Source: Sweltsa coloradensis
Lineage: Eukaryota > Arthropoda > Insecta > Plecoptera > Chloroperlidae
DNA: 64,000 nucleotides
Reading direction: 5' to 3'
Assembly: GCA_024449915.1 (NCBI GenBank)
Contig: JAMZAV010001458.1
Span: forward strand, 62,001 to 126,000
Numbering within the stretch: the first letter of the stretch is position 1; each line of letters opens with the position of its first letter. The notes beneath the pieces were generated by a model. That model had not been told where the DNA came from. It ran no database searches and was given only the letters and a program-made list of their open reading frames with translations. Shown one piece after another: positions 1 through 10,289 of the stretch. The translations under genes and the position numbers were made by a program.

Positions 1-29
1 GAGGGGTGGGTACAAACAAGTAGTGTAGG

Positions 30-105
30 ATGCTTGTTGCGTCGTGTCGATGATGAGGCACTGCTCGACGTGTCACCACCACCCATGTTGGTGGCTTTTT
101 CAAGA
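30..105 (-). repeat. Decayed arm of the 41.4-kb fold-back repeat
   Basis: The segment with the inverted motif CACCACCCATGTTGGTGG, followed by a TCAAGAATGAT-like stretch, matches the arms of the palindrome at 41,389-41,706. The conserved CTGAGGA...GAAAC block there is degraded here (GGTGACACG replaces GGTGAAACG). It is a lone fragment without its partner arm. Confidence 0.6.
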
Positions 106-520
106 ATGATAATGATCGTTGCGCAAATCGGTTGACATCAACGTGTTTGGACGAACGATTTCGTCCTTTTAGAAATTTAGCGGGCGATAAATGACGTCAA
201 CTGAACAAACCGTGGAGAAAAAAGTATGTCATCATGCTAAAAGTAAAGTTTTTGTCGTAGTTTAATCGGTTGAAACCAGCGTGATTATGTTGACAATCCC
301 GGACGGGGTGTGTTGTACAAACAGTTAAAAGTAAGGTGTCTTAGGTAAGTGCCAGTGTGAGCCTGTTTTAACCAGATTCGAAATAGTAATTTTTCACAAT
401 TCAACTTGTCCGTTCGAGACTTGGTCGGTGCAATAGACGTTAACTTTGTCATATATTGCTTCACTCGCACTTACTTAGCTCTGCCTGATCATCTTGCAAT
501 AACTGTTTAAGAGTGTTTAC

Positions 521-905
521 GACACGCCCATAAGCACTCAAATTCAGATGTACAACGCTATGGAGAAAAATTGAAACGTCAAACGTGAATTTAAAAATGC
601 ACAAGACACAGATATTTTTATGCTGAACAACATGCAACAAACAGAATTTATGTGTGCAATAAACTGTACTTTATACCATTGTTAAGCATAAAGTCAAGGC
701 ATTGGGAAAAAGAAGAGGTTGCTCCCGTTACATTGACTTTACGCTTAACAATGGTGGGAGTAGGGATATGCCATAAAGCAATTCTGTTTGTTGTATGTTC
801 TTCTGCATAAAAATATATGTCTTGTGCATTTTAGAATTCACGTTTGACGTTTCAACTTTTCTCTAGAGCGTTGTACATCTGAATTTGAGTGCTTACGGGA
901 GTGTC
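521..905. mobile_element. Fold-back element (~385 bp palindrome)
   Basis: The two ends are inverted copies: GACACGCCCATAAGCACTC on the left and, reverse-complemented on the right, GACACTCCCGTAAGCACTC. Similarity continues inward for most of the length, so the whole segment can fold into one hairpin with its turn near 710. No open reading frame. No clear target-site duplication. Probably a non-autonomous DNA element. Confidence 0.75.
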
Positions 906-1165
906 AAGGTCATATTTGTCTAGTGCAGACTCTTGATTGAGTTTTATAGTCTTTGACCATCAAAATAATAAACAGGTTTTTGTAAAAATATCCATTTAAA
1001 AGGTTTCTGCTCCCGGTGATGATGCCTCTAAACCCAGAATGACATTAATTTTTGCAAATTTATTTACTCGTAGCAAATATTAAACAAGAAATAAAATAAA
1101 TACATTAATTATGTTGGAGCAAATAACTCTAGTTGAAGTCATTGAAGAAATACACCTTGACTCAC

Positions 1166-1481
1166 GTGCCACGACGAGCGCAGTGAATCTGTAGTCATAC
1201 TTCCCTGTGGGAGAGTGAATATAACCGCCGACTAATCCGTTGTCCTCCTCAGTGATGCCTGTCAGCAGGAGGCCACACTCGCCGCTCTCGAGTCCGGCCC
1301 CGAGGTAGAGATGCCGACCGGTGCTCTGGGCAGGAGAAGTGTAGCCAATCAGACAGGCTCGATAGGTAGAAGTCGCAGGTGTCCAACGGTTCCCCCGCCT
1401 TCATCAGTATCCTCGCCGCCCCGCCCGGGAGAACGATTAGCTCTCTCTGTGTTGTAAGGGTGTTCGGGAGGGGTACTTCAT
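1166..1481 (-). CDS. Ig-like secreted protein, exon 3 (frameshifted)
   Basis: Acceptor TTACAG precedes 1,481 and donor GTGAGT follows 1,166. The exon is phase 1 at both ends, like exon 2. The first frame reads LPGGAARILMKAGEPLDTCDFY, with the CDFY motif corresponding to the C-x-F of exon 2 (shown here only as landmark). A different frame then carries GRHLYLGAGLESGECGLLL and TGKYDYRFTALVV, matching GYSYIGRGLGAGDCGVTL and the exon end of exon 2. The switch falls around 1,385-1,395 and is explained by one extra base. As read, translation leaves the Ig frame and stops after about 40 further residues. Either this is a recent inactivating indel or an uncorrected sequencing error. A downstream exon is expected below 1,166 but I do not see it. 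Confidence 0.6.
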
Positions 1482-1540
1482 CTGTAACGAGAGAAAAACA
1501 CATTCCGTGTTGTTGTCACTCAGACTAGACTGGGTCAAGA

Positions 1541-1964
1541 CCATTGATATTTAACTACTGTAGGCTAGATTAGCAGTCGGTGGTCCACTTCCGTGACAAC
1601 TAGAATCGATCTTGAAATCCCAGTTTGCATGTTAATTAAATGGGAGCTATTTGTAGACCGAATATTTTTTAAGATTGCCGCCAGTTTGACAGCTGAGCAT
1701 ACTAGCCTTTAACATCAAATGATTACTAAATTCCCTTATGCAATAACGTCTTATTGTTTCTGTTTGTGCATTCCCATGCTGCACAAGCTAAAACCATATC
1801 AAACAATCCAGTTAAATACTTTATTGACTCGAAAAAGCATAAATTTAAACAGCAAATCGCCATCTTGAACTGGATTTTCGACGCTTCAATTTGCTACGCT
1901 CGCGTCTGTGCGAAAGTATTGAACACTGCTAATCTAGCCTACAATAGGGGTTTAATATCTATGG
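1541..1964. mobile_element. TIR element with 6-bp TSD, copy 1
   Basis: Starts CCATTGATATT and ends as its inverted form AATATCTATGG; terminal inversion extends about 40 bp, including GTAGGCTAGATTAGCAGT. It is flanked by the direct repeat TCAAGA at 1,535-1,540 and 1,965-1,970. A second copy lies at 18,644-19,065 with its own 6-bp duplication. No transposase is encoded, so it is a MITE. The superfamily is not determined. Confidence 0.85.
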
Positions 1965-1970
1965 TCAAGA

Positions 1971-3640
1971 CTGTCTAGTGTCCAGCTTCAGCCGGCCATA
2001 ACCTTCTCGTTGATATCAGAGTAAGAGCTTGGGCCGGTGTTTAAACACTTAGGGAGGGGGGCACATGCAGCATGTTGTGTGTGGAGTATCTTGCTAGGTA
2101 CAGAGTTTGTGCGGGCGAGGCGATACAAGGAAACATCTACAACACCAAGAGACAATCGGAAAATTTAGTTGAAACGTAATACAAATTTCTCCTAAGTTAT
2201 ACTGGTTAAAACCGATACCATTTTCACCAGATTCTCTGCCGGTCGTGTCACACACCCCGTTCGAGGTACAACAGGACACAACACACACAGGACACACACA
2301 ACAGGATCAAAAGTCTTAACACACAAGTGTCAACCGATTTGCGCTTGGACAAAACCCCTAGATATGACATGCCAAAAACGGTTTTTGAAAGGTTACACCA
2401 ATAATGGTCTATTAAAAAAAATCTCTCAGAAAGCAAAAAAGAGTAAAACTTTTTTTTAAATATTATTTTTCTCATCAAGTCTGAAGATGTGGAGAAAAAT
2501 GCTTTTCAATCCGGTGTGGACGGTCAACAACCGGTTTTGACCACGTCAAATCTAAGGTTTTTGTCTAGAGGCAAAACTGTTAACACGACAGAGTTAGGAC
2601 GGTCGTACTCGTATCGAAAAAAATCCTCGGACTGGGTGAGAGACACGAACGGTTGAAAAAAAGGCAAACCGGTTCTGGTATAAACCAGTTTTTACCAGAT
2701 TTGTAAAAGTTCCTATTCATGTTTTAACTTGTCCGATCGAGACCCTGTCTGTAAGATGTGTTTTCCAAGTAACATTTTTACTCCTGCACTAACTCTGTAC
2801 TTTGGAGATGCTGCACATGGTGCCCTGGCTATAAAACAAGACCCTCGACCCACAACATAAATTAAAGTTGTTTGAGAAACCTCAGTTACCACATGTTCCA
2901 CTTGACTGTCCTAGAGGCCTGGATCTATTAACTACGTTAATAGAGAACCGCGATTGTATGTACGTGTGTTAAAATTTTTTAAGGACACACCGCCCTAGAA
3001 ATGTAGCGATCCCACCGTACAAAAGTATGTAGCTGGATGTAGTCAAATTCATGTCAAGCAATTTAATAATATTCTAATAGTTTGCCTGAGGCGTCATAAT
3101 AATAATAATGATAATATTTAATATAAAAATGAATATTATAAAATCCATTGTCAACAAATGATACCTTACTTATCTGCAAAATTTGTATTTACAACATCCA
3201 TGGGTTAATTACCGACACTAAACTGGGGAAACTTCTTTATCGACTCTGGTTTTCATGGTTCCGAAGACCATGGACCCACTGCTTTTACTAGAGTTTGCTA
3301 GGAATTGTCTAGGAACGAATGAATTTTGAAAGGAGTCGGGACCCAATAATGTCGAAACGAGTTACGTATCTAAAAGATAAAGCGACGTAAGGCTGTCCGA
3401 TACTCTGTCTCTACTGTGACGTGGTCGATGTTTCTTGTATTATTTCGTACTAGGTTGTGAGGGTGGGTGGACGTGTCTCACATCCCATGTTGTGACAGAT
3501 ACTATACTGGATTGTAAGGATTCAATGTAGCAACTTTGCACACATGTTGGCAACCTTGGACATTGTGTCCATCGTGTGTCGATCAAGAGTTGGTTGAACA
3601 ACTACATTCTAAGATGGCGGTAACAAGTGACTAAAGATAT
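1971..3640. other. Intron of Ig gene, nothing recognised
   Basis: Between exons 3 and 2 of the Ig-like gene. I find no coding signature on either strand. There are weak similarities between about 360-430 and 2,690-2,750 (both contain ACTTGTCCG), possibly two remnants of one old repeat. Confidence 0.4.
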
Positions 3641-3812
3641 AATAACTAATGTTCGAATCGTCCAGGAAGATGTGGAATGATGATGGCCGCCAATTAGCAA
3701 TAGGTCATCAGCGCTCATGCGTCATCTACACACACTATATTATACTATTCCAACAACTTTGATGACAACCAATGTTCGAATCGTCCAGGAAGCTGTAGAA
3801 TGACTAGCGACA
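3641..3812. repeat. Pair of ~36-bp direct repeats
   Basis: The string AATGTTCGAATCGTCCAGGA recurs at about 3,649 and 3,772, followed each time by AG-TGT-GAATGA. The spacing is about 124 bp. Function unknown; likely part of an undefined mobile sequence. Confidence 0.5.
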
Positions 3813-3942
3813 ATGAATCATTGTAATAATATTAAACAAGGTGGTTTTTGTATTAGGCTGGGTTTAAAAGGGAAAACGATTGTTTCAATAGCTTATCCTG
3901 GAGCCCGCTAGAGCACCGCAGCCAAGCCGCGTGCACTTCACA

Positions 3943-4352
3943 CTCAGGCACCTTATACAGCAAGCATAGTTGGGGTGTTTTCGAGGTGTAACCCAACCGT
4001 CATGAAACGTGATGTGAAATTAAAACTATTAACCTCGAAGGGATTTAGGTACCTGACAACACATGTCAAATTTGGTTGGGGTACGAGCATTCCTGCTGGG
4101 TGAAAAAGTGAGTTTAAATACGCTCATAATCACTATAAAGATGTTAGCTTCTATTCTGGTTTCTACTGGCTACTTACTAACTCGTCAGTTTCAATTGCCC
4201 AGTGATTCTGCCCAAACGGATGGGGATACAACGTTCACATTTCAGTTAGACATTAAGGTAACAGTGAAGTAGTGCCTTTTAAAATATAAAATTGGAAAAG
4301 TAAGTTGGAAGGCATCGAAATTAAGATTTTTATATCGGCCTTGGCATATAAT
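3943..4352 (-). pseudogene. Decayed copy of the 59.3-kb exon-like segment
   Basis: The minus strand carries VVRYLNP and then, after a one-base deletion, the remainder of the segment seen intact at 59,296-59,478. The reading frame is broken in the middle, and in the shifted frame there is a stop near 3,958. The non-coding DNA on the high-coordinate side also matches 59,520-59,760, including the stretch related to CAAACGGGTGGGGCTACAAC found in the 26.9-kb repeats. Coding-like and repeat sequence therefore moved together, as expected for a gene fragment captured by a mobile element. The source gene is not recognised. Confidence 0.6.
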
Positions 4353-4354
4353 AA

Positions 4355-4639
4355 ACTAGGAAAACGCCAAATTCGTTGATGGACGAGTGAGCAAGCCATG
4401 TGTTGAGTACCCGGTAAAGTTAATATATTATAAGTATAAAAAATGATAGGATTTGAGTTTAGTTGTTATAACGCGTCAACTGTAAGGCCCAATGCGCCAC
4501 TCTAGCCTAATAGACTGGGGTGGAAATACCCAAGCTAGCTAGATTAAGCCTTAGGTATAAGGGAGAAAAGGTGGTGTTCCTGCTTACTAAACACATGGCT
4601 TGCTCACTCGTCTAGCAACGACTTTGGCGTTTTCCTAGC
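4355..4639. mobile_element. ACTAGG-type fold-back MITE
   Basis: Left end ACTAGGAAAACGCC and right end GGCGTTTTCCTAG are inverted copies. The inversion runs on through the GACGAGTGAGCAAGCCATGTG stretch and its complement. The centre is longer than in the copies at 6,128, 36,586 and 48,217, suggesting added sequence between the arms. It abuts the captured segment at 3,943-4,352. Confidence 0.75.
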
Positions 4640-5048
4640 CAATTACTAGCCAAGTTCACCACTGCTTCCTAGATGCTTCTCGTGGCTCCTCGTTTCATTC
4701 TTCTATGAATTTGTATGAACTACGATTAAATTTAATTGTCAAAATAGAATTTACATGACCTATTACGTGTAAAGTTTAAATTATTCGTTGAAAATTCTAT
4801 TTTGCCAAGCTTTTCTAGGATGTAGTAATGAGGCACTGTACGTTTCAAAATTTAGAATATGCAAATGTAGAAGGGTACATGAGCTTGGTCCTTCTTTTAG
4901 ATCTCATTACGTTTGAGTGCGTAAGGTTTGGCTGTATATTTACAAGTGTTTTGAATACATTTAAAATGTGTTAAGTGTGTTTTTCAATAAAGTTTATTAT
5001 ATTTATTATTACCCTAGACTCTAACTGTGTAAAGACTGTTCAACTCAC

Positions 5049-5414
5049 TCCAAGTATATAAGTCGGCCCAGGCGGTTTTCCAGCCCCCGTTCTCGGCGCG
5101 GACGTGACAGGCGACCATCCATATCTTGTTTCCTGCTACCTGCAGTGTGACCCCGCAGTCCCCGGCCCCCAGACCCCGGCCGATGTAGCTGTAGCCAGTT
5201 AGCGTACTGCCCAGGTAGGCAGGGTCTGCCTGAGATGCAGGCCCCCGACTCAGCTCCAGGAATGGACCTGCTGCCCTGGTACTGTAGCCTTCCCACCAAC
5301 TGAACTGACACACGGCGAGGGCCACGTCAGCTGAGCAGGTGTAGTTGACAGCCTGGGCGGCATTAGAAATACGCACGCGCTCGGGACTGATGGTGAGGCT
5401 GAAGGAAGCGACAC
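5049..5414 (-). CDS. Ig-like secreted protein, exon 2
   Basis: Acceptor TCTCCAG lies before 5,414 and donor GTGAGT after 5,049. The exon is 366 nt, phase 1 at both ends, the usual arrangement for an Ig-type module. Translation begins VASFSLTISPERV and includes YTCSADVALAVCQF, GYSYIGRGLGAGDCGVTL and MVACHVRAENGGW, so four cysteines are placed as in an Ig fold with an extra disulphide. It joins in phase to the signal-peptide exon at 7,565. Without splicing, the frame ends at TAG 5,014, but the strong donor and its exact correspondence with the end of exon 3 favour an internal exon. The protein should be extracellular. Family name not recognised; the same domain type occurs in exon 3. Confidence 0.8.
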
Positions 5415-5619
5415 CTGGAGAGAAGACATCAGAGGTTGTGAGACAGATGTTTGTCCACACTTACTACACTTGATTGAACCAGGGTACCCGCCGCACACTG
5501 GCCGGGCAGAAAAACACTACCAAACCAATCCTGCCTATAATCAAATTAAATGTTGCAATGAATTATGAATACATGGCACAGCACTGCAAGGATTATTGAT
5601 GCCTTGGCATAGACCACAA

Positions 5620-5875
5620 GTACGTTAATTAAACGAGAGAGCGGAGCGACTGAGTGTCTCCATTCAACTTGAACGGCTCTCATTCTGTGATTCTGTCTGT
5701 CTGTCTGTCTGTCGAAAATCAGCCGAACTGCTGAACAGATTGGGCTGAAATTTTAAACAGACATCCAGTACGAGTTTACTGAGAACTGCTAACAAAATCA
5801 GCTAAATCCATTGCGATTTAATCCTACAATAAATAAAAATGTGATTTTTAAAATATCGATAGCATTTGTTTAGTA
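5620..5875. repeat. Dispersed repeat, related to 47.6 kb
   Basis: After a (CTGT)n run at about 5,695-5,713, the stretch GAAAATCAGCCGAA through TTGCGATTTAA closely matches 47,713-47,822. The start resembles the GAGCG-rich 5' ends of the ACTAGG superfamily. No coding capacity. Confidence 0.7.
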
Positions 5876-5895
5876 GCAGCTAGCGGGACGAAAAC

Positions 5896-5975
5896 TACGT
5901 GGCTTGCATGGCCTATTGGTAAGCATTAAGTCTACCGCACGGAGGGTTGGGGTTCGATACTCGTTGGCATCAACT
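5896..5975 (+). repeat. tRNA-like SINE fragment
   Basis: Contains an A-box-like CCTATTGGTAAGC and a B-box-like GGTTCGATAC, followed by a poly-T-rich tract. Spacing fits a tRNA-derived Pol III promoter, but the acceptor ends do not pair well, so it is a SINE head rather than a tRNA gene. Confidence 0.55.
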
Positions 5976-6127
5976 TTTTTTTGTATTTTTACACCCACAT
6001 TATATTTTGGAGGGGTGTTAAATGGGAAATAAAACTTAGGTGATCTTGTTTCATTTTGGAAATTTGTTAATGTTTCACGCTAATACGTTTTGAATACGAT
6101 TCGCATTTCAAATGTTCAATTTATATA

Positions 6128-6307
6128 ACTAGGGAAACGCCTAAGTCGTTGTTAAACGAGTGAGTGAGCCATGTGTTGAGTACCCGGTATCATTCCTCAT
6201 ACTGGGCTAGATCCTTAGGTACAGGGGAGGAAAATGGATGTTCCCGGGTACTCAACACTTGGCTCACTCACTCACTCGTTTAACAACGACTTTGGCGTTT
6301 CCCTAGT
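6128..6307. mobile_element. ACTAGG-type fold-back MITE
   Basis: Complete 180-bp copy. It starts ACTAGGGAAACGCC and ends GGCGTTTCCCTAGT, with arms containing GAGTGAGCCATGTGTTGAG and its complement. The loop holds about 60 bp. Copies of the same family lie at 4,355, 36,586 and 48,217. Confidence 0.85.
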
Positions 6308-6350
6308 TTAAATATATTATCCTTGTGCAGATACAGAGAGGTTACTTTCC

Positions 6351-7098
6351 GTAAGGGGAAATTCATTAAGCGAGCGAAGCGAGCGTTTCCATTTGACTCT
6401 GCCGGAAAAATTAGTCACTGTTTTTTTTTTGTTTGTTTGTTTTTTTGTTTTTTGTTTTTTTGTTTTTTTGTTTGTTTGTATGTCTCGCCATAACGTTCGA
6501 ACGGAGGCTTGGATCGAGTTGAAATTTTGACCATCCGCAAGCTTCGTTCTCGATTGAATGCCATTAGTTTTGTGGCAAAATCGTTCAAAAAGTTAAAAAG
6601 TTACATTAAAGTTAATCGAAAGTTTTTTTCTAAAACTTAACGGGGACAAAATCTGAGATAGCCAAATCATTTAGAATGTCCGTCCGGTCACGAATATGTT
6701 AATTTTATTTTGATCCGATAAGTAGTGTAGATGGAAATTACATTATAACAAAAGTAACGTTGCCATGGCAACGAAAAGTCGCGCGAAGTTCCTAATGCAC
6801 TGCCACCTAGAAGTAATCAAAATACTTTCGAGGAAGCAGTCTATTATTTGTCAACAAAGAGTTTAAATAGTTTTCCCAAGGAGTCAAGGTCCTCTAGATG
6901 GCGGTGGATTTTATTCACAAAGTAAAGGTTTACACACGGGTTTACCCAAATACCTTGGCAATAATAAATAATATTGGAAACATGGCCCTGTGGACAGCAA
7001 ACGTCGCAAATTTTAAAATTTAAAAAAAATGTGCAATGTGGGTCTAGCTATAGCACGTGCTCGCTTATCAACGCGTCCAACTGAGCGTTTCCTAGTTA
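6351..7098 (+). mobile_element. ACTAGG-superfamily long element
   Basis: Begins with the repetitive AAGCGAGCGAAGCGAGCG, continues through a long T/G tract (6,421-6,479) and GTATGTCTCGCC, and ends GAGCGTTTCCTAGTT. This layout (GAGCG-rich start, poly-T, TCTGTTTGTT-like segment, TTTCCTAGT end) is shared with 17,711, 26,881 and 38,492. No protein coding seen. Confidence 0.6.
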
Positions 7099-7564
7099 TA
7101 TTAACACAATTCTAGAGCTTAAATATACAACTAAAGTGGGGTGTGAACCCGGTTGTCGGGTTTCTCAAACGGAAGCCTAAACATATAAGACCGCTTTGTG
7201 CAACACCATTACAGGACAACAGCATGTTCAAGCAGTGAACCTGTGCTGATAAATCTGTCATTCTGAAACAATAATATTCTTCAATAATGTAATGAAATTA
7301 AAAGTGTTAATAAATTGAGATGAAATTGGTAGGTTCCTAGAAATAATATAACTTCAACTCAACACAGATATTAACTACAAGATCGAAATCAAAGTAAGGT
7401 TTAACTTGAAATCGAGTTTATGTAACCAATTTTAAGAAATATAAAATTGAAATATTTTTTAGTTCTCTTTAAATTTTGGTGATTCGGGAATCACTCCTGT
7501 AGTTGCAGCTGTTGATATTTAAAACAATTTAGAAATAAAAAATGGAACAGACCGATGTACTTAC

Positions 7565-7616
7565 CAACGTTCAGGTGGCCTGCAATCAAAAGCAGTGCAA
7601 ACAACACCTTTGACAT
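7565..7616 (-). CDS. Ig-like secreted protein, exon 1 (signal peptide)
   Basis: ATG at 7,616-7,614 starts MSKVLFALLLIAGHLNV, a short basic start followed by a hydrophobic core, typical of a secretion signal. The exon ends with one base of a codon at the strong donor GGTAAGT (phase 1), which matches the phase 1 acceptor of exon 2 at 5,414. It is too short to stand out as an open frame. I chose this start because it is the only ATG that puts a signal peptide in phase with exon 2. Confidence 0.8.
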
Positions 7617-7692
7617 TGTTGACAGATATGTAATATCAGTAGAGATGATAAAGCTCTGGGCTGAGAATGATGGTATAGATCACAGTCGTCGC

Positions 7693-7698
7693 ATTATA
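7693..7698 (-). promoter_or_regulatory. Possible TATA box of the Ig-like gene
   Basis: On the minus strand GTTGTATAATGC lies about 80 bases upstream of the start codon at 7,616. Position is plausible; there is no expression evidence. Confidence 0.35.
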
Positions 7699-7740
7699 CA
7701 ACCAGCCGTAAGCAACACTACGTCAGTGGACTTGGAAGGA

Positions 7741-7941
7741 AGAGAATCACAAAATGTCCGTCGTCCAATAGCAAACACTCAACACACGGTCCAGCCACGA
7801 CGTGTTGTATCTAGCCAATCCTTTCTTGCCGAGTAGACTCAGTTGCAAGTTCATCTCAAGATGAAACACCCTGGGTGGCTGAGGTCAACAGCTCAGAGGT
7901 CAAAGTGTCAGTGATAAGACTGATTGGGAGCCTCGAGTGTT
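7741..7941. repeat. Upstream region of Ig gene, duplicated at 11.8 kb
   Basis: This ~200-bp segment just upstream of the Ig-like gene matches 11,823-12,025 over its length, including CACGGTCCAGCCACGACGTG and AAGACTGATTGGGAGCCTCG. The matching ends before the start codon, so only promoter-distal DNA was copied, or the rest of the duplicate has been replaced. Confidence 0.85.
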
Positions 7942-8531
7942 GCGGCAAACACGAATATGAACCTTCTAGGGGTCACAACAACAATTATGAAATGTTTTTT
8001 ATTAACATGACTTAACGTTTTTTATAAGCAATGTTTTTGAAACTTTTGCATGTTGGTACTTTAAAGACCTGTAACTGGATCATCTAAGAGATACTATGTC
8101 TCCCTCTTTAAATGATGACAGGTGTGGCTCGTCTAGTGGCTACTTCCTGAGAAATAAGTACGTGATTAATCCTAAAATATTCAAATAATTCGCAATAAAT
8201 ATGTAATGATATACTGTGATGACCCCAAACCTCAAGTAAAACCCAGCACCCTAACATGTAAAATCTTCCACCTTTACCTCGAGATGGAATAGTAGAGCGA
8301 ACCTAAATTATGGGGGTTTCGATCAGCATAACAGTCCGATTAAAAGTAACGATAAAATATCAAATAACTAGTAGCCAACTCCGAATTAAGATTCAAAACA
8401 GTAGAAATAGAACAAATCAGGTAAAACAGGCATAAACAAATAAAATGGATCATTGTTTTTCCAAGTAAGGAAGGGAACCCAGGAATAATAAAAATTGGCT
8501 GTCAGTTTCTTATATAGGAAATATAATATAC

Positions 8532-8853
8532 ATGTTTTTACTATTGATAGTAGAAGGAAACACTTTAAATTTTCTGCTAGATACTGACGCAGTTACCTCG
8601 ATTGTTATGCCAATTAATGTAGTGCAGGACTTAGTTATAAGTCAGGAGTCAAGTGATATCATGAGCGCATCCAGACATTTTATTCCGGTACAGGGTAAAA
8701 CAGAGATAGTTTTCTGCAGGAAAACAAAGTTTTAATAAGGAGATTTTAGTGCTATCAGAGCAAGGATACTTAGAAAGTGATGGTATTCTTTGGAGAGACT
8801 TTTTCTCCAAGTATGATATGGACATCCTAGTGACTCTGGGTATGCATAAATAA
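8532..8853 (+). pseudogene. Retropepsin fragment of an LTR retrotransposon
   Basis: The frame 8,532-8,735 reads VEGNTLNFLLDTDAVTSIV, resembling the LLDTGA active-site region of retrotransposon aspartic proteases, with Asp in place of the usual Gly. After a frame change near 8,735 the next frame reads SEQGYLESDGILWRDFFSKY, the C-terminal part with the GILGxDFxxKY pattern. No reverse transcriptase or LTR is seen next to it. It is an inactive remnant, probably gypsy-like. Confidence 0.6.
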
Positions 8854-8989
8854 GAAAATCTTTCAACCTGTTACCACTTGCTTACATTGCTGTTGGAATA
8901 TTGTCAAGAATATGACTGGTGGTCATTTTATTCTTTCTTCTAAGCCGGTCAGATTTTGCAATACAGAAGGCAGGCAGACTGAGTAGAAT

Positions 8990-9325
8990 GTGCTGGGGCT
9001 AGGTGTTTTGACAATTCAAAAAGAGCAAGTTATTGAGCCAGTGCGCTGAGCTTGGTGACGACTATGCTGACAGGACGAGGGGAGGACGTTCGCCTGTGCT
9101 GAGGAGAGGTGTTCCCCACTGTATTGATGACGAGAAGAGAGGAAATAAACCTGAGACTTATGATTGGTGGGGAGTGTCGTGGAAGTCATGTGGAGTGGCG
9201 CTTATGCCTCTTTGGCTGGCTGACCAGGACACTGGAGGGGAACCAGACATGGTGACCTCATCGAAGATGTCGTGGTGGCAGGAGAGCTATTATTGGGGAA
9301 GTGTCATTCTGGACATCTAGGTAGG
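8990..9325 (+). other. Unassigned open stretch
   Basis: A 95-codon open frame (9,033-9,320) is Trp-rich and has no motif I know. It lies between the retropepsin fragment and an inverted-terminal repeat, so it may be further retrotransposon debris. Weak evidence for a gene. Confidence 0.2.
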
Positions 9326-9342
9326 AAGTGACTTTTATTTAT

Positions 9343-10230
9343 TTATTATTTATTTAACGTCTATCCTATTCAGTTATAAAAACTGATCTACAAAGGAGGA
9401 CAACTAAATAAATCTAATTACATAGATGCAGAAACAACAATAAACTACATTTTCGTAAATATTTGAAATAGTAGCATTACAACAACAATGCATTGAACAA
9501 TTTTGGTAACAAATAAAAATGATATTATATGCATTTAATGAATGAATCGAATATAAAAAAGGGTGGAGAATGAAAAGAAAAGAAAAAAAGGGGGAAAAAA
9601 GGAAAAAAAGAAAGAAAAAAAACAAACATTAAAAAAGAAAAACGAAAAGAAAAGGAAAAAAAACCTAAAGTGGAAGGCCTGCTGGGCCCTGTGTCATAGG
9701 CCTACACGTAACAATAAGGAAGGCTAAGGGAACGAGAGTGTACAGCCAAGGAGTTCCGCTGGGAACCAGGAAGAAGCAAGCTGGAAGACAGAAGAGCAAG
9801 GACGAAGATCGGAGTACCTAGGGGACGTCGGATTAAGTTCACATCACGTCGTGGAGCAGCTTAGATCAGAGCTGGATACCAGACGAAGGGATAATTAGTG
9901 GTTAGCGATGCACTACTATTAAAAGTCAGGTTATTGGTCTAACAAGGTTCGAACCCACGCATGCCGGACCACAATGCAGAGACATAACTGAAAGCTAGGG
10001 TAGGGTACAATTCAAAAGATAACACAGGATTCAATTTGGTTTGAATCTGTATGTAACACTGTGCTAACCATTTTTGTTTTCCATCCCATATTTTCGAAAC
10101 ACATTCGGGCTCGGTCTGGATATGTTGTAGACTAATTGGTATGAATTTATAGCTACGCCCACTAAGACTCACTGTCCTCCTTTGTAAATCAGTTTTTATA
10201 ACTGAATAGGATAGACGTTAAATAAATAAT
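9343..10230. mobile_element. Element with ~55-bp inverted ends
   Basis: TTTAACGTCTATCCTATTCA and the following AAACTGATCTACAAAGGAGGAC at the left occur in inverted form at 10,165-10,222. The interior contains A-rich tracts (9,555-9,665) and no gene I recognise. Could be a composite of two inverted SINE tails rather than a true transposon. Confidence 0.6.
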
Positions 10231-10289
10231 AAAATAAATAAATAAATAAAATAAATAAAAAGAGTCACTATTACCAGGGCCTACATCCT

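Noticed and set aside
5014..5048. TAG at 5,014 as the true end of the Ig-like gene
   Set aside because: The GTGAGT donor at 5,048-5,043 is strong, phase 1, and lies where exon 3 also ends; I keep the read-through end as a minor alternative.
7202..7240. GGACAACAGC as a clip-domain CC motif on the minus strand
   Set aside because: No surrounding Cys pattern and wrong position relative to the protease gene.
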